The position numbers were made by a program, and so were the translations under genes. A stretch of DNA of 64,000 nt from Enterobacter genomosp. O (GTDB lineage: Bacteria; Pseudomonadota; Gammaproteobacteria; Enterobacterales; Enterobacteriaceae): positions 248,001 through 312,000 of the forward strand of contig NZ_LECZ01000024.1 of NCBI RefSeq assembly GCF_001022965.1, written 5' to 3'. Under the pieces are notes generated by a model. The model did no database searches and was not told the origin of the DNA. It worked only from the letters and a program-made list of their open reading frames with translations. Positions 1-11,920 of this stretch are shown here, one piece after another; position 1 is the stretch's first letter, and every line of letters begins with the position of its first letter.

Positions 1-1104
1 GGTATGCAGACGTTCGTACAGCTGGCCGCACAGGATGAAGAGGCCGGCTGCGGACAGACCGTGCGCAATCATCTGGATCACCGCGCCCTGGTACGCCAGC
101 TGGCTGCCGGTGTAGATAGCAATCAGCACGAAGCCCATGTGGGAAACAGAGGTATACGCAATCAGACGCTTGATGTCGTACTGCGTGAAGGCCATCCAGG
201 CACCGTAGAAGATACCGATCACACCCAGCCACATGGCAATCGGTGCGAACTCAGCGGAGGCATTCGGGAACAGCGGCAGTGCGAAACGCAGCAGACCGTA
301 GGCCGCCGTTTTCAGCAAGATGCCCGCCAGGTCAACGGAACCCGCTGTTGGCGCCTGAGAGTGCGCGTCTGGCAGCCAGCCGTGCAGAGGAACCACCGGC
401 ATTTTCACCGCGAACGCGATGAAGAAGCCCAGCATCAGCAGATATTCAACGCCGTGCGACATCGGGGTCTTCAGCAGGTCTTCGTAGTTGAAGGTCCAGG
501 TGCCGGTCGCATTGTGATGAACAAACACCAGCGCCAGGATGGCAATCAGCATCACCAGACCGCTCGCCTGGGTATAGATGAAGAACTTAGTTGCCGCCGT
601 GATACGCGTTTTACCGTCGGACGCCTTATGGCCCCACAGCGCGATCAGGAAGTACATCGGCACCAGCATCATCTCCCAGAAGAAGAAGAACAGGAACATG
701 TCGATGGCAAGGAACACGCCGATAACGCCGCCCAGGATCCACATCAGGTTCAGGTGGAAGAAGCCCTGGTATTTTTCAATTTCACGCCAGGAGCAAAGTA
801 CCGCCAGAACGCCGAGCAGACCGGTCAGCACCACCATCAGCAGCGACAGACCGTCAATCGCCAGGTGGATCGTAATGCCGAAACGAGGGATCCACGGCAG
901 GATAAACTCAGACTGCCACTGCGGAATGCCCGCAGACTGGGTCAGAGAGTAGCCACCCTGCAACCAGAGTTGCAGACCAAGCGCGAGCGTCAATCCCATG
1001 GTGATCAGCGCGATCCAGCGCGGCATCTTCACGCCAAAGCGTTCAGTCTGCCAGCACAGGAAGCCGCCGATGAAGGGAATTAATATTAGCCAGGGTAGTA
1101 ACAT
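1..1104 (-). CDS. nuoM: NADH-quinone oxidoreductase subunit M, partial (C-terminus outside window)
   Basis: This is the antiporter-like membrane subunit of complex I, one of the proton-pumping units of the membrane arm in the inner membrane. The start codon is at 1104 and 368 codons read open to base 1, so roughly the last 140 residues of a protein of about 509 lie outside the window. Many hydrophobic helices are visible. The conserved glutamate of transmembrane helix 5 lies in the FFFFFWEMMLVPMYF stretch, and lysines typical of the Mrp/NuoLMN family follow. An AGGA-type ribosome site lies just before the ATG. It is preceded by nuoL, 76 bases away, across a small hairpin. The identification is secure; only the truncation is due to the window edge. 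Confidence 0.97.
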   Translation of the reverse strand, partial: MLLPWLILIPFIGGFLCWQTERFGVKMPRWIALITMGLTLALGLQLWLQGGYSLTQSAGIPQWQSEFILPWIPRFGITIHLAIDGLSLLMVVLTGLLGVLAVLCSWREIEKYQGFFHLNLMWILGGVIGVFLAIDMFLFFFFWEMMLVPMYFLIALWGHKASDGKTRITAATKFFIYTQASGLVMLIAILALVFVHHNATGTWTFNYEDLLKTPMSHGVEYLLMLGFFIAFAVKMPVVPLHGWLPDAHSQAPTAGSVDLAGILLKTAAYGLLRFALPLFPNASAEFAPIAMWLGVIGIFYGAWMAFTQYDIKRLIAYTSVSHMGFVLIAIYTGSQLAYQGAVIQMIAHGLSAAGLFILCGQLYERLHT

Positions 1105-1125
1105 GGCGATTTACATTCCTTTTTA

Positions 1126-1144
1126 AGGCCCCCAGCAGGGGCCT
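1126..1144 (-). other. nuoL-nuoM intergenic hairpin
   Basis: A perfect 7-bp inverted repeat, AGGCCCC and GGGGCCT around a 5-base loop, fills part of the 76-base nuoL-nuoM gap. In the transcribed direction it is followed by an A-rich stretch with the nuoM ribosome site, not by a U tract. It is therefore unlikely to be a terminator and may affect mRNA stability or nuoM translation. Confidence 0.6.
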
Positions 1145-1180
1145 GATTTTCAACGAATTCGAATAAAATTCACTTAACGA

Positions 1181-3022
1181 TCAACGCAACACCATCAGCA
1201 GCGCCAGCACGACAACCGCACCGATGCTCATGGACGCCACATACCAGCGCAGATAACCGTTCTCGCTGTACAGCAGGCCTTTACCTGCAAAGCGGGAGAG
1301 GATCGCCGGGATATTCATCAGGCTGTTCAGTGGGTCGCGCTTCAGCAGCCACGCAATGCCCAGGAACGGCTTAACGAAGATCATGTCGTACAGCCAGTCG
1401 AAGCCCCACGCGTTGTACCACCAGGTGCCCAGCAGACGGCCTGGCGCACTGTTGGCAACGGCAGTCACCAGCGTACGTTTGCCCAGCCACAGCCATGCAG
1501 CGATCAGGATGCCCGCGATAGCGACCACGCCGGAGGTGATTTCAAGCGTCAGAACGCGACCGTGCTCAAGCTCGGTGGTGTCTGGCAGTACGCCCTGCAG
1601 CGGTGGCACAATCATCGCGCCAACGAAGGTGGACAGTACCAGCAGCACAATCAGCGGCAGGTGGTGGGTAATCCCCTTCCCTGCGTGAGCGTGAATTTGT
1701 TCTTTACCGTGGAATACGATGAAAATCATACGGAAGGTATACAGGGAGGTCATGAATGCACCGACCAGACCCGCAACCATCAGATTGATATGACCATTCG
1801 CCATGGCACCCGCAAGGATTTCGTCCTTACTGAAGAAGCCCGCGGTAATCAGCGGCAGTGCCGCCAGCGCCGCGCCGCCGACCAGGAAGCAGATATAAAC
1901 CAGCGGAATGGACTTACGCAGTCCGCCCATCTTGAAGATGTTCTGCTCGTGATGGCAGGCCAGAATCACGGAACCGGATGAGAGGAACAGCAGCGCTTTA
2001 AAGAACGCGTGCGTCATCAGGTGGAAAATGGCTGCGTCCCACGCCTGAACGCCCAGCGCGAGGAACATGTAACCAATCTGGCTCATGGTGGAATACGCGA
2101 GAACGCGCTTGATGTCGGTCTGCACCAGCGCGGCAAAGCCTGCCAGCACCAGCGTAACCGCACCGACGATACCCACCAGATGCAGAATTTCCGGAGTCAT
2201 CAGGAACAGGCCATGGGTACGCGCGATCAGGTAGACGCCTGCGGTTACCATGGTCGCGGCGTGGATCAGCGCGGAAACAGGGGTTGGACCCGCCATCGCG
2301 TCGGCCAGCCATGTCTGCAACGGCAGCTGCGCGGATTTACCCACGGCACCACCCAGCAGCATCAGCGTTGCCCACCACAGCATGTTGTTGCCTGCGGCGA
2401 AGTGCGCTGGCGCCAGTTCCACCATTTCGCGGAAGTTCAGCGTGCCCAGTTCGTTGTAAAGAATGAACAGCGCGAAGGCGAGGAAGACGTCACCCACGCG
2501 GGTTACGACGAACGCTTTCATGGCCGCCGCGCCATTCTTCGGATCGGTATAGTAGAACCCGATCAGCAGGTAGGAACACAGACCCACGCCTTCCCAGCCC
2601 AGATACATCAGCAGCAGGTTATCGGCCAGGACCAGAACCACCATGCTGGCGATAAACAGGTTGGTGTAGGCGAAGAAGCGGGAGTAACCCTCTTCACCGC
2701 GCATGTACCAGGAAGCGAACATGTGGATCAGGAAGCCGACGCCGGTGACCACGGAGAGCATGGTCAGCGAGAGACCATCCAGCACCAGGTTGAAACCGAT
2801 GTTGAAATCACCGACCGACATCCAGGTCCACAGCGGAACGCTGAATGGCTGACGTCCGTTGTTAAAGAAGTCGATACCCGCATACGCCGTCACCAGCGCA
2901 GCCAGACCGATTGAGCCAATGCCCACGGTCGCAGACAGATTCTCAGACCAGCGGCCGCGAGAAAACGCCAGCAGCACGAAGCCAATCAGCGGAAAAATAA
3001 TGGTTAAGGCAAGCATGTTCAT
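1181..3022 (-). CDS. nuoL: NADH-quinone oxidoreductase subunit L
   Basis: This is the distal antiporter-like subunit of the complex I membrane arm. Its 613 residues match the usual length. The protein is almost entirely transmembrane. The sequence [17 protein letters not shown] holds the conserved helix-5 glutamate, and [19 protein letters not shown] is the signature of the NuoL/Mrp family. The C-terminal part corresponds to the long lateral helix that runs along the membrane arm. Its start overlaps the end of nuoK by four bases, indicating translational coupling. The gene belongs to the single nuoA-N operon. Confidence 0.98.
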   Translation of the reverse strand: MNMLALTIIFPLIGFVLLAFSRGRWSENLSATVGIGSIGLAALVTAYAGIDFFNNGRQPFSVPLWTWMSVGDFNIGFNLVLDGLSLTMLSVVTGVGFLIHMFASWYMRGEEGYSRFFAYTNLFIASMVVLVLADNLLLMYLGWEGVGLCSYLLIGFYYTDPKNGAAAMKAFVVTRVGDVFLAFALFILYNELGTLNFREMVELAPAHFAAGNNMLWWATLMLLGGAVGKSAQLPLQTWLADAMAGPTPVSALIHAATMVTAGVYLIARTHGLFLMTPEILHLVGIVGAVTLVLAGFAALVQTDIKRVLAYSTMSQIGYMFLALGVQAWDAAIFHLMTHAFFKALLFLSSGSVILACHHEQNIFKMGGLRKSIPLVYICFLVGGAALAALPLITAGFFSKDEILAGAMANGHINLMVAGLVGAFMTSLYTFRMIFIVFHGKEQIHAHAGKGITHHLPLIVLLVLSTFVGAMIVPPLQGVLPDTTELEHGRVLTLEITSGVVAIAGILIAAWLWLGKRTLVTAVANSAPGRLLGTWWYNAWGFDWLYDMIFVKPFLGIAWLLKRDPLNSLMNIPAILSRFAGKGLLYSENGYLRWYVASMSIGAVVVLALLMVLR

Positions 3023-3321
3023 CCACGCAACTCACTTACTGAATCGATGTTCAGGTTCTGGCGGCGACGATGGAGCTGCAGTAACAGCGCCAGGCCAATA
3101 CTCGCTTCGGCAGCCGCGAGGCTGATGGCGAGAATATACATCACCTGACCATCGGTCTGGCCCCAGTAACTTCCGGCGACCACGAAGGCCAGCGCGGAGG
3201 CGTTAATCATGATTTCCAGGCCGATCAGCATAAACAGCAGATTGCGGCGGATAACCAGACCGGTCAAACCCAGAACGAATAAAATCGCAGCGAGGATCAG
3301 TCCATGTGTTAAGGGGATCAT
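3019..3321 (-). CDS. nuoK: NADH-quinone oxidoreductase subunit K
   Basis: This small membrane subunit of complex I has 100 residues and three predicted transmembrane helices, and it resembles MrpC. Conserved acidic residues sit in the second and third helices, within [17 protein letters not shown] and [14 protein letters not shown]. In the known complex these glutamates lie on the central proton-conducting axis. The gene overlaps both nuoJ and nuoL by four bases, as expected for coupled translation in the operon. Confidence 0.98.
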   Translation of the reverse strand: MIPLTHGLILAAILFVLGLTGLVIRRNLLFMLIGLEIMINASALAFVVAGSYWGQTDGQVMYILAISLAAAEASIGLALLLQLHRRRQNLNIDSVSELRG

Positions 3322-3872
3322 GCGCGCTCCTCCGTTTTTCTTTTCGCGCGGTCGTCAGTGCGGTTGCTCAGCACCTCGCCAGCGCGCTCTTCGCGGCCAA
3401 CGTGGAAAGCAACAACCAGACCTGCCAGCAGCAGCATTGAGGCCAGTTCAACCGCCAGAACGTATGGGCCAAAGAGCGTGATACCGACCTCTTTAGCACT
3501 GATTGGCGTTCCGTCGATGCCCTGATCGTTAACACCCAGGATGGCGTAAACGATCACCACCAGCATGATGGCCGACAAGATTGCCGGGCCAATCCACACC
3601 TGCGGTTTTAACCACTGACGTTCCTGCTCAATTTCAGAGCCGCCCAGGTTCAGCATCATCACCACGAACACGAACAGCACCATAATGGCCCCGGCGTAGA
3701 CGATGATTTCCAGCGCACCGGCGAAGTGCGCGCCCAGCGCAAAGAACACCCCGGAAATGGCCAGCAGCGAGATGATTAAGTACAGCAGCGCATGCACCGG
3801 ATTGGTGTGCGTAATCACTCGCAGCGTAGCCAGGATGGCGATAAGGCCACAGATATAAAAAGCGAATTCCAT
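3318..3872 (-). CDS. nuoJ: NADH-quinone oxidoreductase subunit J
   Basis: This membrane subunit of complex I has 184 residues and five hydrophobic helices. The third carries the conserved glycine and tyrosine stretch [20 protein letters not shown], typical of NuoJ/ND6, whose helix rearranges during turnover in known structures. The C-terminus is a hydrophilic, charged tail. The start codon follows nuoI by 10 bases and the stop overlaps the nuoK start. Confidence 0.98.
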   Translation of the reverse strand: MEFAFYICGLIAILATLRVITHTNPVHALLYLIISLLAISGVFFALGAHFAGALEIIVYAGAIMVLFVFVVMMLNLGGSEIEQERQWLKPQVWIGPAILSAIMLVVIVYAILGVNDQGIDGTPISAKEVGITLFGPYVLAVELASMLLLAGLVVAFHVGREERAGEVLSNRTDDRAKRKTEERA

Positions 3873-3882
3873 TGCCCTCTCC

Positions 3883-4425
3883 TTACGGTAACAGGCTCTT
3901 GACGTCGATAGGCTTAGCTTCGTTCTCTGCTTCGCCCTTATCTTTGCCGTCGATTGCCATACCCGCCATCCGGTAGAAGTTATATTCCGGGTATTTGCCC
4001 GGACCGGAAATCAGCAGATCCTCTTTCTCGTACACCAGGTCCTGACGCTTGTACTCACCCAGCTCAAAGTCTGGAGTCAGCTGAATCGCCGTGGTTGGGC
4101 ACGCTTCTTCGCACAGGCCGCAGAAGATGCAGCGTGAGAAGTTGATGCGGAAGAACTCAGGGTACCAGCGGCCGTCTACCGTCTCTGCTTTCTGCAGAGA
4201 GATACAGCCTACCGGACACGCTACCGCACACAGGTTACAGGCAACGCAGCGCTCGGAACCGTCCGGGTCGCGCGTCAGCACGATACGGCCACGGTAGCGC
4301 GGCGGCAGATATACCGGCTCTTCCGGGTACATCCGGGTTTCGCGTTTGGCAAACGCGTGCAGGCCGATCATCCAGATACTGCGTACCTGGGTACCGAAGC
4401 CTACCAGTAATTCTTTTAAGGTCAT
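3883..4425 (-). CDS. nuoI: NADH-quinone oxidoreductase subunit I (two [4Fe-4S] ferredoxin subunit)
   Basis: This peripheral-arm subunit carries iron-sulfur clusters N6a and N6b, which pass electrons toward NuoB. Two complete CxxCxxCxxxCP motifs are visible: cysteines 60, 63, 66, 70 and 99, 102, 105, 109. The length of 180 residues is usual. The N-terminal region before the clusters contains the amphipathic segment that lies on the membrane. The gene is within the nuo operon between nuoH and nuoJ with gaps of only 10-13 bases. Confidence 0.98.
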   Translation of the reverse strand: MTLKELLVGFGTQVRSIWMIGLHAFAKRETRMYPEEPVYLPPRYRGRIVLTRDPDGSERCVACNLCAVACPVGCISLQKAETVDGRWYPEFFRINFSRCIFCGLCEEACPTTAIQLTPDFELGEYKRQDLVYEKEDLLISGPGKYPEYNFYRMAGMAIDGKDKGEAENEAKPIDVKSLLP

Positions 4426-4438
4426 GGTCTATAGCCCC

Positions 4439-5416
4439 TTATGGCTGCTGCCAGAGAATGACAGCCGCCGTTACCAACAAGTTGACGAGCGTCAGCGGCA
4501 GGCACACTTTCCAGCCGAAGGACATTACCTGGTCATAACGTGGACGCGGTAACGCTGCGCGAATCAAAATGAACATCATCATGAAGAACGCGGTTTTCAG
4601 CGCGAACCAGATGAACGGCGGTAAGAACGGGCCATGCCAGCCACCAAAGAACAGCGTTACCATCAACGCGGAAATGGTGACGATACCGATGTACTCGCCC
4701 ACGAAGAACAGACCGAATTTCATACCGGAATATTCAATGTGGTAACCGTCGGCCAGTTCCTGTTCGGCTTCTGGCTGGTCAAACGGGTGACGGTGACACA
4801 CGGCCACGCCCGCGATAGCAAAGGTAATAAACCCAAAGAACTGCGGGATAACGTTCCAGATGTCGGCCTGGTTGTTGACGATGTCGGTCATGTTGAATGA
4901 ACCGGCCTGCGCCACCACGCCCATCAGGGAAAGACCCAGGAACACTTCATAGCTCAGCGTCTGCGCGGAAGCACGCATCGCACCCAGCAGCGAGTATTTG
5001 TTGTTACTGGACCAGCCTGCGAACAGCACCGCGTACACCGCGAGGCCTGCCATCATCAGGAAGAACAGAATGCCGATGTTCAGGTCAGCCACAACCCAGG
5101 TCGGGCTGACGGGAACGATAGCAAACGCCAGCAGCAGCGAGGTGAAGGCGATCATCGGAGCCAGAGTAAAGATCACGCGGTCAGAGAAGCGCGGGATCCA
5201 GTCCTCTTTAAAGAACATCTTGATCATGTCCGCAACCAGCTGGAGTGAACCACCCCAGCCCACGCGGTTCGGTCCGTAACGGTTCTGGAACAGACCGAGC
5301 AGACGACGTTCACCAAAGCTCATGAACGCGCCGCAGGTGACCACCACCAGCAGAATCACAACCGCTTTCAGAATGCTCAGCAGGATGTCGATAAGATCCG
5401 GCGTTAACCAACTCAT
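4439..5416 (-). CDS. nuoH: NADH-quinone oxidoreductase subunit H
   Basis: This membrane subunit forms the quinone-chamber junction between the two arms of complex I. It has 325 residues and about eight transmembrane helices. Family signatures are visible: [19 protein letters not shown] near residue 35 and the acidic loop [20 protein letters not shown] near residue 215, which is rich in glutamates lining the route from quinone to the proton channels. Its start overlaps the end of nuoG by four bases. Confidence 0.98.
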   Translation of the reverse strand: MSWLTPDLIDILLSILKAVVILLVVVTCGAFMSFGERRLLGLFQNRYGPNRVGWGGSLQLVADMIKMFFKEDWIPRFSDRVIFTLAPMIAFTSLLLAFAIVPVSPTWVVADLNIGILFFLMMAGLAVYAVLFAGWSSNNKYSLLGAMRASAQTLSYEVFLGLSLMGVVAQAGSFNMTDIVNNQADIWNVIPQFFGFITFAIAGVAVCHRHPFDQPEAEQELADGYHIEYSGMKFGLFFVGEYIGIVTISALMVTLFFGGWHGPFLPPFIWFALKTAFFMMMFILIRAALPRPRYDQVMSFGWKVCLPLTLVNLLVTAAVILWQQP

Positions 5417-8142
5417 GCTTTTGCCTCCTGCAGGTTATCAAGACGCGCACCCGCCAGTACCGGCGCGATGCCAGGCATACCCATCGGCAGACCCACCTGC
5501 CCTGCTGTCAGACCTTCGGAGATAATCAGCGGCAGGCTGATTGTCTGGCCGTCATAGCTAAAGGCAATGTTTGCGCCAGCGTTAACGCCAAGCTTCGCGG
5601 CATCCGCCGGGTTGAGCTTGATGTACGGCTGCGGCATGCGGGTCTGGAAGACCGGTGAACGCTGGGACAGCTCGTCGCTACCGAACAGATGGTAGTACGG
5701 CGCAATACGCCAGTTACCTTCCTGCGCCTGGAAACTCTCCGGAACGGTCGTGAAGAAGTCCAGACCGGTTTCAGAGGCTTCAATCAGACGTACGCCCGGG
5801 TCGCCGTGGCGCAGTGAACCACCCACTTCAGCCTGGAACTTGTTCCATGCCTGCGGGGAGTTCCAGCCCGGAGCCCATGCGAATGGGATCTGTGAACGCG
5901 GAGCAGACGGCTGGTTGTTCCCTTCCATTGAGAAGGCGAACATGGTGTCTTTATCCTGCGGCTGGCGAGGTTCGTGCACGCTGATATTGGCGCGCATTGC
6001 GGTACGACCGCTGTAACGGTGCGGTTCACGCGCCAGTTTCTGGCCGCGAATGCGGAAGCTTGCTTCAGGCGCGGCATCTTTAATGCCTGCCAGCTGAGGC
6101 AGTTTCTCGACAACCGCGTCGATAACGTGGTCGAGCTGCGTCCAGTCCACTTCACGGCTCTGCACGGTGCTGTGCAGGGAGTGCAGCCAGCGCCAGCTTT
6201 CAAGCATCACGGTGTTGCTGTCGTAGTAAGCCGGGTCGTAAACCTGGAAGAAACGCTGCGCGCGGCCTTCGTTGTTGATAACGGTACCGTCGCTTTCTGC
6301 GAAGCTTGCCGCAGAGAGCACCAGGTGCGCTTTATCCATAATCGCGGTGCGCTGATGATCGATAACCATCACCAGCGGCGCTTTGGAGAGCGCGGCGTCT
6401 ACACGTGCGGCAGAAGCATGGCGATGCAGGTCGTTTTCCAGCACCACAACGGCGTCAGCGGCACCAGATTCCAGTTCGCTTAACGCTGCTTCCAGCGAGC
6501 CGCCGCCAATCATGCCCAGACCAATGCTGTTCACCGCACGGGCAATCATGGTCACGCCGACGTCGGCACCGCGGCCTTTCAGGGCTTTGGCAACGTTGGC
6601 TGCCGCCTGAATGATCTCCGCGCTTCCGGCGTTAGTCCCGGAAATAATCAGCGGTTTCTTCGCCCCTGCCAGCGCCTGAACAATCACATCGACCTTGTTT
6701 TGCAGGTCACGATCCAGTTCAACCGCCGGCGCGCTGTTGTCCAGCGCGTGGGCAATCGCAAAGCCGAGACGCGCCTGATCTTCAACCGGTGCGCAGTAGG
6801 TCCACGCCGCGATATCGTCCAGACGGGTGTTGTCGACGTTAGTCACAAACAGAGGATGCTTAGCGCGCTGGCCGATGTTAAGGATTGCCGCAATCTGCCA
6901 GTCAGCCACTTTCTGCGCGGCTGCCATTTCACGTGCTTTCCCCTTCACCGCCTGACGAACCGCCAGAGCCGCGCGTGCGCCGGTCTGCGTCAGGTCTTCA
7001 CCCAGCACCAGAACCGCATCATAGGATTCAATTTCGCGCAGCGCAGGGGTATGGATTCCGCCTTCGCGCAGCACTTTCAGTACCAGCTGCAGACGTTTCT
7101 GCTCGCCCTGGGCGATACCGGTATAGAAGTTTTCCGCGCCAACCAGCTCGCGCAGCGCGAAGTTGCTTTCGATGCTTGCGCGCGGGGAGCCGATACCGAT
7201 CACTTTCTTCGACTGGCGCAGAATGTCTGCCGCGCCCTGCATCGCCTGTTCAGCGTTCAGGGTAATGAAGTCGTCGCCACGGCGCTGAACCGGCTGACGC
7301 GGACGGTCTTTCAGGTTCACATAGCCATAGCCGAAACGACCGCGGTCGCAAAGGAAGTAGTGGTTAACGGTACCGTTATAACGGTTTTCGATACGGCGCA
7401 GTTCGCCGTAGCGCTCGCCCGGGCTGGTGTTACAGCCGAGGGAACACTGCTGGCAGATGCTTGGCGCAAACTGCATGTCCCACTTACGGTTGTAGCGCTC
7501 GGAGTGGGTTTTATCGGTGAATACGCCGGTCGGGCAGATTTCCACCAGGTTACCGGAGAATTCGCTCTCAAGCACCCCGTCTTCCGGACGACCGAAGTAG
7601 ACGTTATCGTGTGCGCCATAGACGCCCAGATCCTGGCCGTCCGCGTAATCTTTGTAGTAACGCACGCAGCGGTAGCAGGCGATGCAGCGGTTCATTTCGT
7701 GAGAGATGAACGGCCCCAGGTCCTGGTTACGGTGGGTACGCTTGGTAAAGCGATAGCGACGGAAGCTGTGGCCGGTCATCACGGTCATATCCTGAAGGTG
7801 GCAGTTACCGCCCTCTTCGCAGACCGGACAGTCGTGCGGGTGGTTGGTCATCAACCATTCCACAACGCTTTCGCGGAACTGTTTCGCTTCTTCGTCATCA
7901 ATCGAAATAAAAGTGCCTTCGGTGGCTGGCGTCATACAGGACATCACCAGGCGACCACGCGTGTCTTCCGCGTTTTGATATTGCTTCACCGCACACTGGC
8001 GGCAAGCACCGACGCTGCCCAGCGCCGGATGCCAGCAAAAATACGGAATATCAAGGCCGAGCGACAGACAAGCTTCCAGCAGGTTGTCCGCCCCGTTGAC
8101 CTCATATTCTTTGCCGTCTACATGAATCGTAGCCATTAGCAT
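5413..8142 (-). CDS. nuoG: NADH-quinone oxidoreductase subunit G
   Basis: This is the largest peripheral-arm subunit of complex I, at 909 residues. Cysteines 36, 47, 50 and 69 form the N-terminal [2Fe-2S] site. The His101-x3-Cys105-x2-Cys108-x5-Cys114 pattern is cluster N5, and a CIACYRC motif near residue 154 with a later CPTG cysteine belongs to N4. CQQCSLGCN near residue 230 is the extra N7 cluster site found in E. coli-type NuoG. The C-terminal two thirds is a molybdopterin-oxidoreductase-like domain without enzymatic cofactor in the known complex. The start [15 protein letters not shown] matches the usual one. Confidence 0.98.
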   Translation of the reverse strand: MLMATIHVDGKEYEVNGADNLLEACLSLGLDIPYFCWHPALGSVGACRQCAVKQYQNAEDTRGRLVMSCMTPATEGTFISIDDEEAKQFRESVVEWLMTNHPHDCPVCEEGGNCHLQDMTVMTGHSFRRYRFTKRTHRNQDLGPFISHEMNRCIACYRCVRYYKDYADGQDLGVYGAHDNVYFGRPEDGVLESEFSGNLVEICPTGVFTDKTHSERYNRKWDMQFAPSICQQCSLGCNTSPGERYGELRRIENRYNGTVNHYFLCDRGRFGYGYVNLKDRPRQPVQRRGDDFITLNAEQAMQGAADILRQSKKVIGIGSPRASIESNFALRELVGAENFYTGIAQGEQKRLQLVLKVLREGGIHTPALREIESYDAVLVLGEDLTQTGARAALAVRQAVKGKAREMAAAQKVADWQIAAILNIGQRAKHPLFVTNVDNTRLDDIAAWTYCAPVEDQARLGFAIAHALDNSAPAVELDRDLQNKVDVIVQALAGAKKPLIISGTNAGSAEIIQAAANVAKALKGRGADVGVTMIARAVNSIGLGMIGGGSLEAALSELESGAADAVVVLENDLHRHASAARVDAALSKAPLVMVIDHQRTAIMDKAHLVLSAASFAESDGTVINNEGRAQRFFQVYDPAYYDSNTVMLESWRWLHSLHSTVQSREVDWTQLDHVIDAVVEKLPQLAGIKDAAPEASFRIRGQKLAREPHRYSGRTAMRANISVHEPRQPQDKDTMFAFSMEGNNQPSAPRSQIPFAWAPGWNSPQAWNKFQAEVGGSLRHGDPGVRLIEASETGLDFFTTVPESFQAQEGNWRIAPYYHLFGSDELSQRSPVFQTRMPQPYIKLNPADAAKLGVNAGANIAFSYDGQTISLPLIISEGLTAGQVGLPMGMPGIAPVLAGARLDNLQEAKA

Positions 8143-8191
8143 GCTTCCAGTTGGCTCAGTCGAAACCGAGCGTTAATCAAAATTCTTGTCG

Positions 8192-9529
8192 TTACCAGCG
8201 CGCTTTAAGCAGGTTCGGCTGAATCCCATTAATCGCATGGGTATTGCTGAACGGCTGCTTGATGCCTGCTTCGAACTCGTCGCGGAAATATTTAATCGCG
8301 CTCTGCAGAGGTTCGACGGCACCCGGTGCGTGGGCACAGAAGGTTTTACCCGGGCCTAAGAATCGACACAGCTGCTCAAGCGTCTCGATATCCCCAGGCT
8401 GGCCTTCGCCACGTTCGATAGCACGCAGGATCTTCACGCTCCACGGCAGACCATCACGGCACGGTGTACACCAGCCGCAGGACTCGCGGGCGAAGAACTC
8501 TTCCAGGTTACGCACCAGCGATACCATGCCGATCTCGTGGTCGACGGCCATCGCCAGCGCCGTACCCAGACGGCTGCCTGCTTTACCAATGCTTTCGAAT
8601 TCCATTGGCAGGTCAAGGTGAGCTTCGGTCAGGAAGTCTGTCCCTGCCCCACCCGGCTGCCAGGCTTTGAATTTCAGGCCATCGCGCATGCCGCCGGCGT
8701 AGTCTTCAAGAATTTCGCGTGCGGTGGTACCGAACGGCAGTTCCCAGACGCCAGGATTTTTAACGCGGCCAGAGAAGCCCATCAGCTTGGTACCGGCATC
8801 TTTGCTTGAGGAGATGCCCTGATACCACTCCACACCGTTGGCGAGGATAGCCGGAACGTTACACAGGGTTTCGACGTTGTTTACGCAGGTCGGTTTACCC
8901 CATACGCCGGAGCTCGCCGGGAACGGTGGCTTGGAACGCGGGTTCGCACGGCGGCCTTCCAGGGAGTTAATCAGCGCGGTTTCTTCACCGCAGATATAAC
9001 GCCCGGCACCGGTGTGCACGAACAGCTCGAAGTCAAAGCCGGTGCCCAGGATGTTTTTACCCAGCAGGCCCGCTTCGGTGGCTTCCGCGATCGCGCGACG
9101 CAGGTTTTCTGCCGCTTCGATGTACTCACCGCGCAGGAAGATGTAGCCACGGTAGGCTTTCAGCGCAAACGCGGAGATCAGCATGCCTTCCACCAGCAGG
9201 TGCGGCAGCTGTTCCATCAGAAGGCGGTCTTTATAGGTGCCCGGCTCCATTTCATCAGCGTTACACAGCAGGTAACGGATGTTCATGGATTCGTCTTTCG
9301 GCATCAGGCTCCACTTCAGACCGGTGGAGAAGCCCGCGCCGCCGCGCCCTTTCAGGCCAGAGTCTTTCACCGCATTTACGATGTCGTCCGGCGCCATGCC
9401 GCCGAGGGCTTTACGCGCACCGGCATAGCCGTTTTTGCTCTGATATTCGTCGAGCCATACCGGCTGTTTGTCATCACGCAGACGCCAGGTCAGCGGATGC
9501 GTCTCAGCAGTACGAATTACAGTTTTCAT
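8192..9529 (-). CDS. nuoF: NADH-quinone oxidoreductase subunit F (NADH- and FMN-binding)
   Basis: This subunit is the electron entry point of complex I. It oxidises NADH at FMN and passes electrons through cluster N3. Its 445 residues include the glycine-rich [16 protein letters not shown] motif near residue 60 for NADH/FMN and [14 protein letters not shown] near 180. The [12 protein letters not shown] cysteines near residue 350, plus a cysteine near 398, make cluster N3. Its start overlaps the nuoE stop by four bases, and it is followed by a 49-base gap before nuoG. Confidence 0.98.
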   Translation of the reverse strand: MKTVIRTAETHPLTWRLRDDKQPVWLDEYQSKNGYAGARKALGGMAPDDIVNAVKDSGLKGRGGAGFSTGLKWSLMPKDESMNIRYLLCNADEMEPGTYKDRLLMEQLPHLLVEGMLISAFALKAYRGYIFLRGEYIEAAENLRRAIAEATEAGLLGKNILGTGFDFELFVHTGAGRYICGEETALINSLEGRRANPRSKPPFPASSGVWGKPTCVNNVETLCNVPAILANGVEWYQGISSSKDAGTKLMGFSGRVKNPGVWELPFGTTAREILEDYAGGMRDGLKFKAWQPGGAGTDFLTEAHLDLPMEFESIGKAGSRLGTALAMAVDHEIGMVSLVRNLEEFFARESCGWCTPCRDGLPWSVKILRAIERGEGQPGDIETLEQLCRFLGPGKTFCAHAPGAVEPLQSAIKYFRDEFEAGIKQPFSNTHAINGIQPNLLKARW

Positions 9530-10026
9530 TTGTACTGCTCCAGCAGGTCAGGAATCGCTTCCGGCGTCAGATGGCTGTGAGTGTCCTCATCAATCATCAT
9601 GGTCGGCCCCTTGTCGCAGTTACCCAGGCAGCAGGTCGGCAGCAGCGTAAAGCGGCCGTCGAACGTGGTCTGGCCCGGCTTGATATTGAGCTTCTTCTCA
9701 ATCGCAGCCTGAATGCCCTGATAGCCGGTAATGTGGCAGACAACGCTGTCACAGTAGCGGATCACATGGCGGCCAACCGGCTGACGGAAGATCTGGCTGT
9801 AGAACGTGGCTACGCCTTCTACGTCACTTGCCGGAATACCCAGCACTTTTGCGATCTCATAGATCGCCCCGTCCGGCACCCAACCACGCTGTTTCTGTAC
9901 GATTTTCAGCGCTTCAATGGACGCCGCACGCGGGTCTTCGTAGTGGTGCATCTCGTGCTCAATGGCGGCACGTTCTGCTTCACTCAGCTCAAAAGCCTCG
10001 GTTTGTGGTTGTTGATTCTCGTGCAT
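9526..10026 (-). CDS. nuoE: NADH-quinone oxidoreductase subunit E ([2Fe-2S] subunit)
   Basis: This thioredoxin-fold subunit carries the [2Fe-2S] cluster N1a next to NuoF. The four ligands are visible as Cys92, Cys97, Cys133 and Cys137, in [11 protein letters not shown] and [12 protein letters not shown]. Its 166 residues match the E. coli length. It is separated from nuoC by two bases and overlaps nuoF by four. The acidic N-terminus before residue 30 is the usual variable part. Confidence 0.98.
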   Translation of the reverse strand: MHENQQPQTEAFELSEAERAAIEHEMHHYEDPRAASIEALKIVQKQRGWVPDGAIYEIAKVLGIPASDVEGVATFYSQIFRQPVGRHVIRYCDSVVCHITGYQGIQAAIEKKLNIKPGQTTFDGRFTLLPTCCLGNCDKGPTMMIDEDTHSHLTPEAIPDLLEQYK

Positions 10027-10028
10027 AA

Positions 10029-11831
10029 TTAGCGGTCCACATCTGACATAACAAAATCGATACTACCCAGATACACAATCAGGTCGGAGACCAGACTGCC
10101 GCGGATGGCGGACGGGATCTGCTGCAGGTGCGCAAAGCTCGGCGTACGCACGCGGGTGCGGTAGCTCATGGTGCTGCCGTCGCTGGTCAGGTAGTAACTG
10201 TTAATACCCTTGGTCGCTTCAATCATCTGGAAGGATTCTTGCGCCGGCATGACCGGGCCCCAGGAAACCTGCAGGAAGTGGGTGATCAGGGTTTCGATAT
10301 GTTGCAGCGTGCGCTCTTTCGGCGGCGGCGTGGTCAGCGGGTGATCCGCTTTGAACGGGCCTTCCGGCATGTTGTTGAGGCACTGCTCAAGGATGCGCAG
10401 ACTCTGGCGCAGCTCTTCTACTTTCAGCATCACGCGGGTGTAGCAGTCGGAAACACCGCCGCCAACCGGGACTTCAAAGTCGAAGTTCTCGTAGCCAGAG
10501 TAAGGACGCGCTTTACGCACGTCGAAATCAATACCGGTTGCGCGCAGACCTGCACCGGTCGTCCCCCACTCCAGCGCTTCTTTCGCGCCGTAGGCAGCAA
10601 CGCCCTGGGAACGGCCTTTCAGGATGGTGTTACGCAGCGCGGCTTTCTCGTATGACGCCAGACGTTTTGGCATCCAGTCGAGGAATTCACGCAGCAGACG
10701 GTCCCAGCCGCGCGGCAGATCGTGTGCCACACCGCCGATACGGAACCAGGCAGGGTGCATACGGAAACCGGTAATCGCTTCGACCAGATCGTAGATTTTC
10801 TGACGGTCGGTAAAGGCGAAGAAGACCGGCGTCATCGCGCCGACGTCCTGAATGAACGTAGAGATGTACAGCAGGTGGCTGTTGATACGGAACAGTTCTG
10901 ACAGCATGACGCGAATCACATTAACGCGATCCGGCGTAACGATACCCGCCAGTTTCTCAACGGCCAGCACGTATGGCATTTCGTTTACGCAGCCGCCGAG
11001 GTACTCGATACGGTCGGTATACGGAATGTAGCTGTGCCAGGATTGACGCTCGCCCATCTTCTCAGCACCACGGTGGTGGTAGCCGATGTCCGGTACGCAG
11101 TCGACAATCTCTTCGCCATCAAGCTGAAGAATAATACGGAATGCACCGTGCGCAGACGGGTGGTTTGGACCGAGGTTGAGGAACATGAAGTCCTCGTTAT
11201 CGGTACCGCGCTTCATGCCCCAGTCTTCCGGTTTGAAGGTCAGCGCTTCCATCTCCAGATCCTGCTTGGCTTTGGTCAGCTCAAACGGATCGAATTCGGT
11301 CGCACGTGCCGGATAGTCTTTACGCAGCGGGTGGCCGGTCCAGGTCTGCGGCATCATGATGCGCGTCAGATGCGGGTGGCCGTCGAAGGTCATGCCGAAC
11401 ATTTCCCAGGTTTCACGCTCATACCAGTTGGCGTTCGGGAAAAGTTTGGTGATCGTCGGCAGATGCATGTCGTTTTCAGACAATGCCACCTTGAGCATGA
11501 TATCCGTATTACGGTCTATTGAGATCAGGTGGTAGAAAACGGAAAAATCCGCAGCAGGGAGACCCTGGCGGTGGGTACGCAGACGTTCATCCATGCCGTG
11601 TAAGTCAAACAGCATGACGTACGGTTTTGGCAATTTCTTGAGGAAATCGACAACTTCCAGCAATTGCTCACGCTTCACCCAAACAACGGGTACCCCGGTG
11701 CGGGTAGCCTGAACAGTAAAGGCATCCGGCCCAAAACGGTTGCGCAGTTCGCCAATGACGGGGTCATCCAGATGATCCCTTGTCTGCCAGGCGGCTTCTT
11801 GCGCGGTTAAGTCGGTCATATTGTTCACCAT
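10029..11831 (-). CDS. nuoC: NADH-quinone oxidoreductase fused subunit C/D
   Basis: This is the fused NuoCD protein typical of enterobacteria. Residues 1 to about 190 are the 30-kDa NuoC domain, which ends near the [14 protein letters not shown] motif. The remainder is the 49-kDa NuoD domain, related to NiFe-hydrogenase large subunits, with [12 protein letters not shown] forming part of the quinone pocket. It has 600 residues. The ATG at 11831 was chosen because it gives the conserved [12 protein letters not shown] start; a second ATG four codons later is possible. An 89-base gap separates it from nuoB. Confidence 0.97.
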   Translation of the reverse strand: MVNNMTDLTAQEAAWQTRDHLDDPVIGELRNRFGPDAFTVQATRTGVPVVWVKREQLLEVVDFLKKLPKPYVMLFDLHGMDERLRTHRQGLPAADFSVFYHLISIDRNTDIMLKVALSENDMHLPTITKLFPNANWYERETWEMFGMTFDGHPHLTRIMMPQTWTGHPLRKDYPARATEFDPFELTKAKQDLEMEALTFKPEDWGMKRGTDNEDFMFLNLGPNHPSAHGAFRIILQLDGEEIVDCVPDIGYHHRGAEKMGERQSWHSYIPYTDRIEYLGGCVNEMPYVLAVEKLAGIVTPDRVNVIRVMLSELFRINSHLLYISTFIQDVGAMTPVFFAFTDRQKIYDLVEAITGFRMHPAWFRIGGVAHDLPRGWDRLLREFLDWMPKRLASYEKAALRNTILKGRSQGVAAYGAKEALEWGTTGAGLRATGIDFDVRKARPYSGYENFDFEVPVGGGVSDCYTRVMLKVEELRQSLRILEQCLNNMPEGPFKADHPLTTPPPKERTLQHIETLITHFLQVSWGPVMPAQESFQMIEATKGINSYYLTSDGSTMSYRTRVRTPSFAHLQQIPSAIRGSLVSDLIVYLGSIDFVMSDVDR

Positions 11832-11920
11832 TGCAAATGGTCCGTGGTGACTGTTGAGCCTGGCTTCGCGCTATTTGAGTAGTGATATGCGAAGGTGTTC
11901 TCCAGGCCTACAGGCGCAAA

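Noticed and set aside
4..1083. 359-codon plus-strand reading frame opposite nuoM
   Set aside because: It is the antisense shadow of nuoM; composition is rich in His, Gln and Arg with no domain, and the opposite strand is a clear complex I gene.
6700..8139. 479-codon plus-strand frame opposite nuoG
   Set aside because: It is an antisense shadow with no recognisable domain; nuoG on the other strand has all cluster ligands.
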